Shown: positions 43,276 to 52,835, counted from the first letter of the stretch. The stretch: DNA of 64,000 nucleotides from Gammaproteobacteria bacterium (GCA_028293765.1 JAQGOG010000112.1:1-64000); one strand, 5' to 3'. Made by a program: numbers and translations. Notes: generated from the letters alone by a model not told the origin.

Positions 43276-44045
43276 GTTGTTCCTCTCAGCCATTTCAGCC
43301 CGTCATCCGTAGCGCCGCGGGGCCGATATTCGCAACCGACCCAGCCGGTATATCCAAGGGCGTCCACCGCCGCAAAAATCGCAGGGTATGCAATCTCACC
43401 TTCATCGGGCTCTGCTCGGGTCGGTACAGCGGCAATCTGCACGTTGCCGATGAATGGCATGTAACGTTTCAGTTTCGTGAGTACGTCGCCTTCGCTGATC
43501 GCAACGTGATACACGTCGAATTGCAGCTTGACGTTCGGCAGTGCCAACTCCTCGATCAAGGATACCGCTTCGGCGAGCGTGGAATAGAAGTAGCCAGGGT
43601 TGTCACGGGGATTGAGCGGCTCTAGCAAAAGCGGGAGCTTGTGGGCTGCGGCCTTTGCGGCAGCGATCCGCAGATTGTTCGCGAATACGGTCCGCGCCTG
43701 CGGGCGCTCCGCCGCAGCAGCATTGCCGGCCATCACATGGATGGCGCCAGCGCCGCTGGCAACGCAGTAGTCGATCGACTGATCCACGGCCGCCTGAAAC
43801 TCGCGTTCGCGCCCGGGCAGCGCGCCAAGTCCTCTTTCGCCACGCTCGAACTTTCCGGGGAGGGTGTTGATGCCCAGTATCGTGAGTCCATTGCGGCGCG
43901 CGGCCGCAGCCACCTCACCCGCGGGCACGTCGTAAGGAAAATGCATCTCGATCGCGCGGAACCCCGCCCTGCCGGCGGCCGCGATGCGCTCGAGCAGCGG
44001 GCGGTCGGGCCAGAGCAGTCCCAGGTTCGCGGAAAATCGCGGCAA
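43272..44045 (-). CDS. hyi: Hydroxypyruvate isomerase-like TIM-barrel protein
   Basis: A 257-residue sugar-isomerase-fold protein. The opening [20 protein letters not shown] and the motif [16 protein letters not shown] are the marks of Hyi, which interconverts hydroxypyruvate and tartronate semialdehyde in glyoxylate metabolism. The two catalytic/metal Glu residues are at about 142 ([15 protein letters not shown]) and 239 (VGCEYRPRG), matching the family. TTG is the start, with AGGAG nine bases upstream. It is the first gene of a two-gene operon with the SDR, which could be a tartronate-semialdehyde-type reductase partner, though that enzyme is usually of another family. Confidence 0.85.
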   Translation of the reverse strand: MPRFSANLGLLWPDRPLLERIAAAGRAGFRAIEMHFPYDVPAGEVAAAARRNGLTILGINTLPGKFERGERGLGALPGREREFQAAVDQSIDYCVASGAGAIHVMAGNAAAAERPQARTVFANNLRIAAAKAAAHKLPLLLEPLNPRDNPGYFYSTLAEAVSLIEELALPNVKLQFDVYHVAISEGDVLTKLKRYMPFIGNVQIAAVPTRAEPDEGEIAYPAIFAAVDALGYTGWVGCEYRPRGATDDGLKWLRGTT

Positions 44046-44158
44046 TTCGGCAGCTCCTGTGTGGGGAACGGCATTATGGAGGCGTTCTCAGGGAAGCGCT
44101 CGAGCGAGCCGCGCAGCGGACTCCCGCGGGACGTCGTGTGTCCGCTTTTCGAACACCC

Positions 44159-44185
44159 TGTCGGGATCGGGCATACTCGTTCGTC
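44159..44185 (+). promoter_or_regulatory. Candidate ECF42-type promoter for the YciI/sigma pair
   Basis: TGTCGG, 17 bases, then CGTC. From memory of the ECF42 group, the target promoters carry TGTCGA at -35 and CGA/TC at -10; this match has one mismatch in the first box. The position fits, ending 23 bases before the DGPF-protein start. It implies autoregulation of the pair by its own sigma factor. Confidence 0.5.
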
Positions 44186-44207
44186 CTTGGGGAAGAAGGG
44201 GATCCGC

Positions 44208-44576
44208 ATGCTGTATTCCATCCTCTGCTATGAATCCGAGGCCCTGGCCAGCGCTCGGACCAAGCAGGAAGACGCTGCCATGATGGTCCGCTTGCGGGCC
44301 GTACAACAGAAACTGCACGACCAGGGCAAGCTGGGTCCGGTCGCCCGGCTGATGCCGACGACCACCGCGACGACGATCATGGTCGGCAAGGAGCCGCTGG
44401 TCATCGACGGTCCTTTTGCCGAGACCAAGGAGCAGCTTCTGGGCTTCTACGTCATCGACTGCGCCACGCTGGAAGATGCGATAGAGACCGCGAAACTCCT
44501 GGCGCGTGAGAAACCCCATGGCGCGCTGGAGATTCGTCCGGTCGCCGTCTTCAATCCGGTGGGACCCTCGAAGTGA
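44208..44576 (+). CDS. YciI-like/DGPF-domain protein
   Basis: A 122-residue cytoplasmic protein with the YCII-related domain and the signature DGPFAETKEQLLGF (67-80). The genes of such proteins are characteristically next to ECF42 sigma factors, as here. The biochemical role of DGPF proteins is not settled. GAAGAAGGGG precedes the ATG. The stop overlaps the sigma GTG start as GTGA, so the two are translated together. Confidence 0.88.
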   Translation: MLYSILCYESEALASARTKQEDAAMMVRLRAVQQKLHDQGKLGPVARLMPTTTATTIMVGKEPLVIDGPFAETKEQLLGFYVIDCATLEDAIETAKLLAREKPHGALEIRPVAVFNPVGPSK

Positions 44577-45850
44577 CCGACATGGCCTGGATCGATGCGG
44601 CACTCACGTCCGCGCGTCCCCAGGTTTTCGGGGCGCTGCTGCGCTATTTTCGCGTTCTCGATGCGGCGGAAGATGCGTTTCAGGAGGCGTGCCTGCGCGC
44701 GCTGAAGACGTGGCCGGTGAAGGGTCCTCCGCGGGACCCTGTCGCATGGCTCATCTTCGTCGGCAGGAACTTCGCGCTCGACGAAGTCAGACGCCGCAGC
44801 AAGCAGACGGAGCTGCCGCCGGATGATGACATCTCAGCCGAACCGGACGACACGCAGGGAGAGCTGGCCGAGCGGCTCGATGCCTCCCACTATCGGGACG
44901 ACATCCTGCGTCTGCTGTTCATCTGCTGCCACCCGGATCTCCCGGCAACCCAACAGATCGCGCTCGCGCTGCGTATCGTATCGGGACTCACGGTGAAGGA
45001 GATCGCGCGCGCCTTCCTGGTGAGCGAGAGCGCCATGGAGCAGCGGATCACGAGGGCCAAGGGGCGGGTCACCGCCGCCGAAGTTCGGTTCGACACGCCA
45101 GGGGCAGCGGAGCGCGCCGCGCGGCTCGCCGCCGTGACCACGATGATTTATCTGATCTTCAACGAAGGTTACTCGGCAAGCGGCGGCACGGCTCATGTGC
45201 GCGTGCCGTTATGCGAAGAAGCGATCCGGTTGGCGCGGCTGCTGCTGCGGCTCTTTCCCAGCGAGAGCGAGATCGTGGGACTCATGGCCCTTCTGTTGCT
45301 CCAACATGCGCGCGCGCCGGCACGACTGGACGCGGAAAGCAGCATCGTGGTGCTGGAGGACCAGGATCGTGGCCTGTGGAATCGCGAGATGATCGGTGAA
45401 GGGCTGGCGCTCGTGGAAAAGGCGCTGCGCCACCGACGCCCGGGGCCCTATCAGGTACAGGCCGCGATAGCCGCCGTACATGCGCAGGCGCAGCGGCCCG
45501 AAGACACCGACTGGGAAGAGATCGATCGGCTGTACGAAATACTCGAAACGCTGCAGCCGTCGCCCGTCATTACGCTGAATCGCGCCGTCGCCGTCGCAAA
45601 GCTGCGCGGCCCGGCGGCAGCGCTGGTAATGATCGAACCGCTGGCCCCTAAGCTCGGCGGCTATTTCTATTTCTTCGGCCTCAAAGGCGCGCTGCTCACC
45701 CAGCTCGGCCGCACCGACGAAGCCCGCACCGCCTTTGACCGCGCCATCGCGCTCGCCAACACGGCAGCCGAAGCCGCACACATCAGGCTGCACCTCGATC
45801 GGCTGATCAAGCACAGCGAGCCCACGCCGGACGTACACACGCCCGTGTAA
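44573..45850 (+). CDS. ECF42-type RNA polymerase sigma factor with C-terminal TPR-like extension
   Basis: A 425-residue protein, far longer than a minimal ECF factor. Residues about 10-80 are sigma region 2 (YFRVLDAAEDAFQEACLRAL; PVAWLIFVGRNFALDEVRR). About 120-180 is region 4 (QQIALALRIVSGLTVKEIAR; VSESAMEQRITRAK). The remaining ~240 residues form the helical TPR-like domain typical of ECF42, starting after MIYLIFNEGYSASGG and including NRAVAVAKLRGPAAAL and GRTDEARTAFDRAIAL. The extension is thought to regulate the factor in place of an anti-sigma protein; none is nearby. GTG is the start, overlapping the DGPF gene. Confidence 0.92.
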   Translation: MTDMAWIDAALTSARPQVFGALLRYFRVLDAAEDAFQEACLRALKTWPVKGPPRDPVAWLIFVGRNFALDEVRRRSKQTELPPDDDISAEPDDTQGELAERLDASHYRDDILRLLFICCHPDLPATQQIALALRIVSGLTVKEIARAFLVSESAMEQRITRAKGRVTAAEVRFDTPGAAERAARLAAVTTMIYLIFNEGYSASGGTAHVRVPLCEEAIRLARLLLRLFPSESEIVGLMALLLLQHARAPARLDAESSIVVLEDQDRGLWNREMIGEGLALVEKALRHRRPGPYQVQAAIAAVHAQAQRPEDTDWEEIDRLYEILETLQPSPVITLNRAVAVAKLRGPAAALVMIEPLAPKLGGYFYFFGLKGALLTQLGRTDEARTAFDRAIALANTAAEAAHIRLHLDRLIKHSEPTPDVHTPV

Positions 45851-45905
45851 ACACGCTGCAGTCCGCATAGTCGAGGGCGCACGCGCAATAAAGGCTATCG
45901 ACGAG

Positions 45906-45923
45906 GCGCCAAAGGAATGGCGC
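45906..45923. terminator. Small hairpin between convergent genes
   Basis: GCGCCA, six-base loop, TGGCGC, in the 76-base gap between the sigma factor and dehydratase genes, which converge. Six pairs and no U-tract, so only a weak candidate. Confidence 0.3.
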
Positions 45924-45926
45924 GGG

Positions 45927-46865
45927 TCAGAACTTCACAGCGTCAGTGTTGGCACCGCATAAAACGATTCCCACTCGCTCTCCCGGCTGCGGCCGATACG
46001 CCCCACCCAGGAGCGCCGCGAATGCGGCCGCTCCGCCCGGCTCGGTAGCAACTTTCATGACGCGCCAAAGCGCACGTTGCGCCTCGAGAATCGCATCGTC
46101 CTCGACGAGTACCACACGCTCTACGAAGCGCTGCGCCAGCGGAAACATCAGCTCCCCGACGCGCCGCGGCGCAAGCGAGTCGGCAGCGATTCCGCCAGCC
46201 TCCGCGTCGACAGGCCGCCCCGCCTCGAGCGCGCGATACAGTGTAGGAGCGGTGCGCGGCTCAACACCTACGAGCTTCACCCTGCCTGCGAACCATGCTG
46301 CCATCCCGCCGATGAGGCCGCCGCCCCCCACGGCAACGAGCACCGTGTCGAGCGCCTGGCTCTGCTGCTCGAATTCCAGGCCAACCGAGCCCTGGCCCAG
46401 AAGCGTTTCCGGCTGGTCGTAAGCGTGCACTTCCAGCGCACCCGACGCCGCCGCGAATTCCCGGCTCACCGCCAGGGCATCCGCATAACGCTCCCCGGCA
46501 ATGACCAGCTCGGCACCGAGCTCACGAATCCGCGCGCGCTTCGTCGCCGCCGCGACGCTCGGAACGAAAATCTTCGCGGCTACTCCGAGTTTGCGGGCGG
46601 CAAAAGCCACGGCGAGTCCATGGTTGCCGCCGGATGCGGCGACTACACCGGCGCCCGGAACCGGTCGCGAGAGCAGGCTCGCCAAGGCACCCCGCGGCTT
46701 GAACGACCCGGTGTGCTGGAAGAGTTCGAGCTTGCAGACGAGCGGGCGTGCTTCGAGATCGAAGTCGTCCGCGTCGACCTCGATGACAGGCGTCCGGCGC
46801 ACGTGAGGACGGATCAGCTCATAGGTGGCCGAGATGTTTCCGCTCGTGAGCGTGCTAGTTTCCAT
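45927..46865 (-). CDS. PLP-dependent serine/threonine dehydratase-like protein
   Basis: A 312-residue fold-type II pyridoxal phosphate enzyme. The Schiff-base Lys56 is in TGSFKPRGALASL, the cofactor-binding Asn follows in VVAASGGNHGLAVAFAA, and the phosphate loop GGGGLIGGMAAW is present. It resembles short catabolic threonine/serine dehydratases without the C-terminal regulatory domain; racemase-type relatives are equally short, so the exact reaction is uncertain. The ATG at 46865 starts the conserved domain. It is divergent from marC, with 107 bases between. Confidence 0.85.
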   Translation of the reverse strand: METSTLTSGNISATYELIRPHVRRTPVIEVDADDFDLEARPLVCKLELFQHTGSFKPRGALASLLSRPVPGAGVVAASGGNHGLAVAFAARKLGVAAKIFVPSVAAATKRARIRELGAELVIAGERYADALAVSREFAAASGALEVHAYDQPETLLGQGSVGLEFEQQSQALDTVLVAVGGGGLIGGMAAWFAGRVKLVGVEPRTAPTLYRALEAGRPVDAEAGGIAADSLAPRRVGELMFPLAQRFVERVVLVEDDAILEAQRALWRVMKVATEPGGAAAFAALLGGAYRPQPGERVGIVLCGANTDAVKF

Positions 46866-46972
46866 GACTGCGCCTGTGACTGCGGCTCGACTGCATTTTC
46901 CCGGTAAGCTGCGCTTCACTTTAGCCCATCAAAGGGCGCCACGCCCATCGGAGGGCGCATGAGGTCGGTACA

Positions 46973-47623
46973 GTGAACGGCGTGCTCAGTGCTTTCCTTC
47001 TGACGTTCGCGGGCTTGTTCCCCATCGTCAATCCCCTCGAAGCCGCCCCCTTCTTTCTCGGTCTCACGGCCGGACTGTCTACCGCGGAGCGCAGCGCCCT
47101 GGCGCGCCGGGCGGCGATCAACGGCTTCGCGCTACTGTTGGGCTCCATGGTGCTCGGTCCCTGGCTGCTGCAGTTCTTCGGAATCGAGCTGCCGGTGGTG
47201 CGGATCGCCGGCGGACTCGTCGTGACCGCGCTCGGCTGGAAGCTGCTCTCCCAGGAAAACTGGTCCGATCACGGCTCGGGCGTGCAGCAGGAAGGCGGCC
47301 GCAAAGTCGGCAGTTTTTATCCGCTGACCATGCCGCTCACCGTGGGTCCCGGATCCATGTCTGTAGCGATTACCATCGGCAGTCGCAAGCCCGAAGCCGA
47401 GACGCATCTCGCCGATCTCGCGCTACATGCGATCGGTGCGCTGGCGGGCGTCGTGGCGATCGCCATCACGATCTACATCGCGTACCGGTTCGCCGAACAC
47501 TTCGCACGCCTTCTCGGCGCCACCGGCCTGGAGGTTCTGGTGCGGCTCTCCGCTTTCATCCTGATGTGCATCGGGATAGAAATCATCTGGAACGGTTACT
47601 CCGCCCTCATCGCCGTGCATTGA
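46973..47623 (+). CDS. MarC-family membrane protein
   Basis: A 216-residue inner-membrane protein with six hydrophobic segments, the standard MarC/UPF0056 layout. Seen motifs are TFAGLFPIVNPLEAAPFFL, RRAAINGFALLLGSMVLGPW, RIAGGLVVTALGWKLL and PLTMPLTVGPGSMSVAITIG. The function of MarC proteins is not established; an early link to antibiotic resistance was not confirmed. GTG is the start, with GAGG eight bases ahead. The MFS gene follows after 11 bases, so the two are likely co-transcribed. Confidence 0.9.
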   Translation: MNGVLSAFLLTFAGLFPIVNPLEAAPFFLGLTAGLSTAERSALARRAAINGFALLLGSMVLGPWLLQFFGIELPVVRIAGGLVVTALGWKLLSQENWSDHGSGVQQEGGRKVGSFYPLTMPLTVGPGSMSVAITIGSRKPEAETHLADLALHAIGALAGVVAIAITIYIAYRFAEHFARLLGATGLEVLVRLSAFILMCIGIEIIWNGYSALIAVH

Positions 47624-47634
47624 AGGAGCCCACG

Positions 47635-48990
47635 GTGCTGACTGCCGAGAACCCGTCGCACTGGACGGAAAACCGGACCTACCGAGCGTGGGTGCTGCTG
47701 CTCTTCGCCCTGGTAGCGACCTTCGGCTTCGTGGATCGGATCATCGTGCAGGTCCTCGTCCAACCGATCAAATCCGAGCTGCGAGTCTCGGATGCCAAGA
47801 TGGGACTGCTCGGCGGCCTCACGTTCGCCGTGCTCTACGCCCTGCTCAGCATTCCGATCGCCCGGCTCGCCGAGCGGAAAAACCGCGTGGCTATCATCTC
47901 CATAGGGACGGCGCTCTGGTCGCTCGCAACCGCGGTCTGCGGCTTCGCGAGCAACTTCAGTCAACTGCTGCTCGCGCGCATCGGTGTAGGAATTGGCGAA
48001 GCAGCCGGCGCACCGGCAACGGGTTCCGTCATCGCCGATTACTTTCCCCGCGAGCGTCGCGCGTCCGCGATGGCGATCTATGGGTTGGCGGTTCCTCTCG
48101 GAGCCCTCCTGGGCGGTTCGGCAGGCGGATTCATCGCTTTGCATTGGGGCTGGCGCGCGGCGTTTTTCGTCGCAGGCCTGCCGGGCCTCGCGCTCGCGCT
48201 GCTCCAGTGGCTGACCGTGCGCGAACCGCCGCGCGGCCAGAACGATCCGGGTTTAAACACGGCGAGCACTCCGCCCTTCTCCGCCGTCCTGCGACGGTTC
48301 AGGGAGCGACCTTCACTCGTACATATTGTCAGCGGGGCGGCGGTCTCTACCGTTGCCGGTTACGGCCTGAGTTACTTCATGGCAGCGTATCTGACGCGCC
48401 GCTACGGCTTGAATTACGCGCAGGCGGGACTTCTGACCGGCCTCATCTCCAGTCTGCCTGCCGCCTTGAGCATCATCGCCGGCGGCTTCCTGACCGACTG
48501 GGCGGGTCGCCGCGGCGCGCATTGGTATGCCCTGATCCCCGCATTGGGTACGGCTCTCTGCGCACCTCTGTACATCGCCGCCTTCCGGGCTGACACGTGG
48601 ATGGCCGCGAGCGTGCTGCTTGCCGTGACGGCCATGTGCCAGTACGCCTACATACCGGCCGCCGCCGCAATTACGCAGAATATGATGGAGCCGAGGATGC
48701 GTGCCTCGGCCGCCGCCGTGAACGGACTCATTTACACCTTGATCGGTCAGGGGTTGGGACCCCTGATCGTGGGCGCGTTGAGCGACCACTTCACCCGGCG
48801 CGCGTTCGTGGGCGATTTCGGCTGGGCCTGCGGTGCAGACGCCGCTGTCGTGAGCGTGGCTTGCGGCCAAGCTGCGGCCAACGGCCTGCAAACTGCCCTG
48901 ACCCTCTGTGCCCTGCTCTATATTTGGTCGGCGGCACATCTCGCCCTCGGGGCCCGCACGCTGGGCCGGGATCTTGCCCGCCAACACTGA
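47635..48990 (+). CDS. MFS transporter, Spinster-like
   Basis: A 451-residue carrier with about 12 membrane segments. Its helices (LFALVATFGFVDRIIVQVLV; LSIPIARLAERKNRVAIISI; LLARIGVGIGEAAGAPATGS) are close in pattern to the carrier at 31.9-33.4 kb, suggesting an expanded paralog family. GTG is the start, supported by GAAGGAG. It lies between marC and the CmcJ-like oxidoreductase gene with gaps of 11 and 16 bases, so it probably moves the compound that the oxidoreductase makes or uses. The substrate is unknown. Confidence 0.88.
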   Translation: MLTAENPSHWTENRTYRAWVLLLFALVATFGFVDRIIVQVLVQPIKSELRVSDAKMGLLGGLTFAVLYALLSIPIARLAERKNRVAIISIGTALWSLATAVCGFASNFSQLLLARIGVGIGEAAGAPATGSVIADYFPRERRASAMAIYGLAVPLGALLGGSAGGFIALHWGWRAAFFVAGLPGLALALLQWLTVREPPRGQNDPGLNTASTPPFSAVLRRFRERPSLVHIVSGAAVSTVAGYGLSYFMAAYLTRRYGLNYAQAGLLTGLISSLPAALSIIAGGFLTDWAGRRGAHWYALIPALGTALCAPLYIAAFRADTWMAASVLLAVTAMCQYAYIPAAAAITQNMMEPRMRASAAAVNGLIYTLIGQGLGPLIVGALSDHFTRRAFVGDFGWACGADAAVVSVACGQAAANGLQTALTLCALLYIWSAAHLALGARTLGRDLARQH

Positions 48991-49006
48991 AGAGAGAGGA
49001 AACTGC

Positions 49007-49846
49007 ATGCTGGCCACAACTGCAGCCGCGACCCGCACTGTGGCCGGTCGAGTCAACTACATAGGGCAGATGGCTGAACGGCCGCGCTATTACGCGAACG
49101 ACCACTCACGCGACGTTTTAGCGCTGGACTCTCGTGTTATTGAGATCGAAGACGCGCGCGCTCGGCCTGGTCCGCCGTCGCTCGAACGGGAAGGCTTCGC
49201 ACTGATCCCACACAAAAGCGCCGTTGCGGATTTTCGCGCCTCGGATGAGGTCGCGCGGATCCATCCCGAGGAAATCGAGCGACTGGCGCTGGCGCTGTCG
49301 GGCGCAGACCGCGCCACAGTCACCGCTCCCGGCGTCCTGCGGTTCAGCGAAAGCTCACCCGATTCCGGCCGGCTCAACAACTCGCGTCCAGCGCGCTTCA
49401 TCCACATCGACATCAGCGATCCGACCGCGAAGGCATTCGCGGACCGCTCGCGCCCGAAGGATATCGACCGCCCCGTGCGCCGCTTCGCGCACTACAACGT
49501 GTGGCGGGTGCTTTCCGCCCCGCCGCAGGACGTGCCTTTGGCCGTCTGCGATGCGCGCAGTCTTTCGCCATCGGACCTTGTCGAAGCGGACGCCGTGTTC
49601 GACGTGCCGGGGAAACCCGAGTGGTCGTTCGAAGGACTGCTGGTGCGACACAATCCAAACCACCGCTGGTCTTACTTCTCCAACATGAGCCGCGACGAAG
49701 TCATCGTCTTCAAGACCAACGACTCCGATCCGGCCCATCCCCATCACGTGCCGCACACGGCCTTCAACGATCCGACCTGCCCGCCCGGCGTCACGCCGCG
49801 GGCGAGCCTGGAGATGCGCGTCATCTGCTACTGGCTCGACCGATAG
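49007..49846 (+). CDS. CmcJ/NvfI-family oxidoreductase
   Basis: A 279-residue protein. The segments RPARFIHIDIS, RRFAHYNVWRVLS, PQDVPLAVCDARSL and the His-rich FKTNDSDPAHPHHVPHTAF are those of the CmcJ/NvfI family, named after a cephamycin biosynthesis protein and a fungal novofumigatonin enzyme; members bind Fe(II) and are thought to use 2-oxoglutarate. The His/Asp/Arg pattern would supply the iron site. In bacteria outside secondary-metabolite clusters the substrate is unknown. GAGAGGA precedes the ATG. Third gene of the marC-MFS operon; its 3' end overlaps the convergent quinoprotein gene by 19 bases. Confidence 0.8.
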   Translation: MLATTAAATRTVAGRVNYIGQMAERPRYYANDHSRDVLALDSRVIEIEDARARPGPPSLEREGFALIPHKSAVADFRASDEVARIHPEEIERLALALSGADRATVTAPGVLRFSESSPDSGRLNNSRPARFIHIDISDPTAKAFADRSRPKDIDRPVRRFAHYNVWRVLSAPPQDVPLAVCDARSLSPSDLVEADAVFDVPGKPEWSFEGLLVRHNPNHRWSYFSNMSRDEVIVFKTNDSDPAHPHHVPHTAFNDPTCPPGVTPRASLEMRVICYWLDR

Positions 49847-51756
49847 GTGCTGCGAACGGCCGGAGGGGCTTTTTCCGACAGCCCGAACGCCAGCAGGACG
49901 TTGCCCGGACGGCCGATCAGGCCGCCCGCTCCGGAACTCACATATAACATGCCATCGACGACGATCGGGCCGGCACTGTCGATGCTGCCACCGTTGGCCT
50001 TCACGCCGTTGACGGTGTTGAATTCCCGGTTCGTATCGAATGACCACAGGATCGCGCCATCCTTGCTGGAGTAGGCTCGCAGGCCGCCATCCATCGCGCC
50101 GTTGAGCACGGCTCCCGGGATGGCCGTGAGCGGACCGCCCTGACCGGCACTGCACCCGGCGGCCGTCCCGCACAATTTCGGTTGCGGCGGCATCGTCCAT
50201 AGAAGGTGGCCGTCCGAGACGGCCAGAGCGCGCAGACCACCGGGAGTCTGTGTCAGGAGGTCGGCAACTCCAACATAAGCGCGCTCGCCATCGATAGCGA
50301 CGCCCCATTGTCCACCCAGTCCGCTGCCCTGGCCGAAGCGGTATTGCCAGACGATCGCGCCATTCCTGGCGGGGTCGAGCGCCCACGCGATACCTGATTT
50401 CTGCGGCAGGAGCAGCAACTCGCGTCCCCGGAGGGTCGTCAGAACCGGCGGCGCGGAGAAATCGAAGTCCGGTCCCAGGGTAGCGGGGCAGGTGGGATTC
50501 AGCCCTTTGTTCTGCTGACATCCCAGCGACCAGTCATCGTCGGCCGTGACCTGCCGCACCCACTTCACGGTGCCGGTGTATATATCGAGGGCGATGACGG
50601 CATCGGTCGTCGGCTGCGCGGGCTCGGCGTAGCCGTTTCCTGTGGCGACGTAAACGAGCCGGCGCCTGACATCGATCGTTGGCGTGGACCAGATCCCGCC
50701 GCCGGCCGGGCCATAGGCAGGAGTGCCATCCTTACCCGGCTCGCGAGGCAGATTCTCACCCACCGTATAGGTCTTCCAGATGACGACGCCCGTGGCGGCA
50801 TCGAGAGCAGAAACGCTGCCCCTGAATGTGCAGCACGGATAACCCGCGAAACCTCCCCTGCCTTCTTCATTCAGTCCCTGCACTGGCACGAACACGCGGC
50901 CGTCATCGACGGCGAGCGAGCCGGTTATGGCGGCAGACGCGTGCTCGTCGACCTTACGAATCCAGAGTTGCCGTCCCGTTTGCGCATCCACGGCATAGGC
51001 GTTGGCCTTGCGATCGCCGAAATACAACGCGAAGCCCCGCGTTCCCGCAGCGTCCCGATAGGGGCCGACGACGACCGCAGTGGGTACGCCCGCCTGTGCC
51101 TTGAAGGTCCAGTATCTGCAGCCCGTCTGTGGGTTGAGCGCGTAGACGTTGCCATTCTCGCTGGCCGCGAACAACCGGCCGCCGGCGATCGTCGGCTGCG
51201 GCCGCGCGGAAGATACATTCGCGTAGCCGAACGCCCACTTGAGTTGTAGCCGGGGCAGATCGGCGGCCGTCAGCTTTCCTGCGCGCCAGGGCTGGAAACG
51301 CCCGTTCGTCGGACCGTTGCCCCAGCCATTCCAGCTCGGGCGACCACGCGGATCGCTCATCAGCAACTGATCCGTGCAGAGATTCGTTGCGGCGCTCTCG
51401 GCTGCGAGCACCGGGGCACCGAATCCGCGGCCGCTCGCATATTCGGCGACGGCATGCCGTTCGGCATCGCTCAGGGAAGACGCCTGCGCCTGCATCTTCC
51501 CGTTCGTCAGCGCGTTCAGGACGGCCTCCGCCGAGAACTGCCGGAGCAGTTCTCGCGGCACCGCCCGGATACCGGGCACTGCGCCCGCCGCTTCCGGGTC
51601 CATGATGCTCAAATGACAGGCAGCACAGATGCGCTGAAATACCGCCTCGCCGGCAGCCGGCTGCTGCGGCACCTCGGCCGCGCCTGGCGGCACGCCCAGC
51701 GTGGCGAAAAGGCTCAAGGTCGCCAGAACGATAAGGCACACACCCCTGGATAGCAT
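49828..51756 (-). CDS. Heme c/PQQ quinoprotein dehydrogenase (polyvinyl alcohol dehydrogenase-like)
   Basis: A 642-residue periplasmic protein. It has a signal peptide (about 1-28), then a cytochrome c domain with heme site C44-AA-C47-H48 and a likely Met ligand near 88 ([11 protein letters not shown]), then a PQQ-type beta-propeller from about residue 140 ([53 protein letters not shown]). Adjacent cysteines at 308-309 (GYPCCTFRG) match the vicinal disulfide of PQQ alcohol dehydrogenases. The order cytochrome then propeller is that of polyvinyl alcohol dehydrogenase, though the substrate here may be another alcohol. No pqq biosynthesis gene is in the window. Confidence 0.86.
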   Translation of the reverse strand: MLSRGVCLIVLATLSLFATLGVPPGAAEVPQQPAAGEAVFQRICAACHLSIMDPEAAGAVPGIRAVPRELLRQFSAEAVLNALTNGKMQAQASSLSDAERHAVAEYASGRGFGAPVLAAESAATNLCTDQLLMSDPRGRPSWNGWGNGPTNGRFQPWRAGKLTAADLPRLQLKWAFGYANVSSARPQPTIAGGRLFAASENGNVYALNPQTGCRYWTFKAQAGVPTAVVVGPYRDAAGTRGFALYFGDRKANAYAVDAQTGRQLWIRKVDEHASAAITGSLAVDDGRVFVPVQGLNEEGRGGFAGYPCCTFRGSVSALDAATGVVIWKTYTVGENLPREPGKDGTPAYGPAGGGIWSTPTIDVRRRLVYVATGNGYAEPAQPTTDAVIALDIYTGTVKWVRQVTADDDWSLGCQQNKGLNPTCPATLGPDFDFSAPPVLTTLRGRELLLLPQKSGIAWALDPARNGAIVWQYRFGQGSGLGGQWGVAIDGERAYVGVADLLTQTPGGLRALAVSDGHLLWTMPPQPKLCGTAAGCSAGQGGPLTAIPGAVLNGAMDGGLRAYSSKDGAILWSFDTNREFNTVNGVKANGGSIDSAGPIVVDGMLYVSSGAGGLIGRPGNVLLAFGLSEKAPPAVRSTYRSSQ

Positions 51757-51908
51757 CGCGTCCTCGGTTTTTCCGGTACAGCGTGCATTATCGACGAATG
51801 CATAGATGCCAATACTGGGCAACGCCTCTTCAGACCGGGTGGCGGACAACGGTCGCAACGCGCAACAATACGGCCCCTTCACGAACTGGCCCGTGCCGGG
51901 AGAGGCTT

Positions 51909-52835
51909 TTGCAGCCGATCATCTCCGTCTCGCGACTCACCAAGACCTACGCATCCGGCTTCCAGGCGCTCAGGGGCGTGGATCTGGAAATCCGCCGCGG
52001 TGAGATCTTCGCCCTCCTCGGCCCGAACGGAGCCGGCAAGACAACGCTGATCAGCATCGTCTGCGGCATCGTCAACCCGACCTCGGGAACGGTCCTGGCC
52101 GACGGCCACGACATCATCCGGGACTTCCGCGCGGCCCGTACCAAGATCGGGCTCGTGCCGCAGGAATTGTCCACCGACATGTTCGAGACGGTCTGGGACA
52201 CGGTGAGCTTCAGCCGGGGGTTGTTCGGCAAAGCGCCCAACCCGGCTTATCTCGAGAAAGTGCTCCGCGACCTGTCTCTTTGGGAGAAAAAGGACTCCAA
52301 GATCATGGCGCTCTCCGGCGGCATGAAGCGGCGCGTGATGATCGCCAAGGCACTCTCGCACGAGCCGCAGATCCTGTTTCTGGATGAGCCCACGGCGGGC
52401 GTCGACGTGGAGCTGCGGCGAGCCATGTGGGAGATGGTCCGCTCACTGCGGGAGAACGGCGTCACCATCATCCTGACGACGCACTACATCGAAGAGGCCG
52501 AGGAGATGGCGGACCGGATCGGTGTGATCAACAACGGAGAGCTCATCCTGGTGGAGGAAAAAGCCGCGTTGATGGCGAAGCTCGGGGAGAAGAAGCTCAC
52601 GCTGCACCTGCGAAAGTGCCTCGCGGCTCTCCCGCCGGAGCTCGCCGACCCGCAGCTCGAACTGTCGGCCGATGGTCACGAGCTCGTCTACACCTTCGAT
52701 GCGCAGAGCGATCGGACCGGCATCGCGGGACTGCTGCGCCGCTTGAGCGAGCATGGTGTCGATTTCAAGGACCTGCAGACCAGTGAAAGCTCCCTCGAAG
52801 AGATTTTCGTGAGCCTCGTGAGATCGCGGGCATGA
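51909..52835 (+). CDS. ABC transporter ATP-binding protein (YadG-like)
   Basis: A 308-residue ATPase. Walker A is GPNGAGKTT (38-46), the Q-loop follows (GLVPQELS), the signature is LSGGMKRR (135-142), Walker B is [10 protein letters not shown] (155-164), and the switch His is in [14 protein letters not shown]. Together with the next gene it matches the YadG/YadH export pair. TTG is the start: it opens the conserved sequence and has GGGAGAGG a few bases before it. The permease start overlaps its stop as ATGA. The exported compound is unknown. First gene of a five-gene coupled chain. Confidence 0.92.
   Translation: MQPIISVSRLTKTYASGFQALRGVDLEIRRGEIFALLGPNGAGKTTLISIVCGIVNPTSGTVLADGHDIIRDFRAARTKIGLVPQELSTDMFETVWDTVSFSRGLFGKAPNPAYLEKVLRDLSLWEKKDSKIMALSGGMKRRVMIAKALSHEPQILFLDEPTAGVDVELRRAMWEMVRSLRENGVTIILTTHYIEEAEEMADRIGVINNGELILVEEKAALMAKLGEKKLTLHLRKCLAALPPELADPQLELSADGHELVYTFDAQSDRTGIAGLLRRLSEHGVDFKDLQTSESSLEEIFVSLVRSRA

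Noticed and set aside
44208-45850. DGPF protein as an anti-sigma factor
   Set aside because: It has no membrane helix or zinc anti-sigma motif; the ECF42 group is known for its own C-terminal extension instead.
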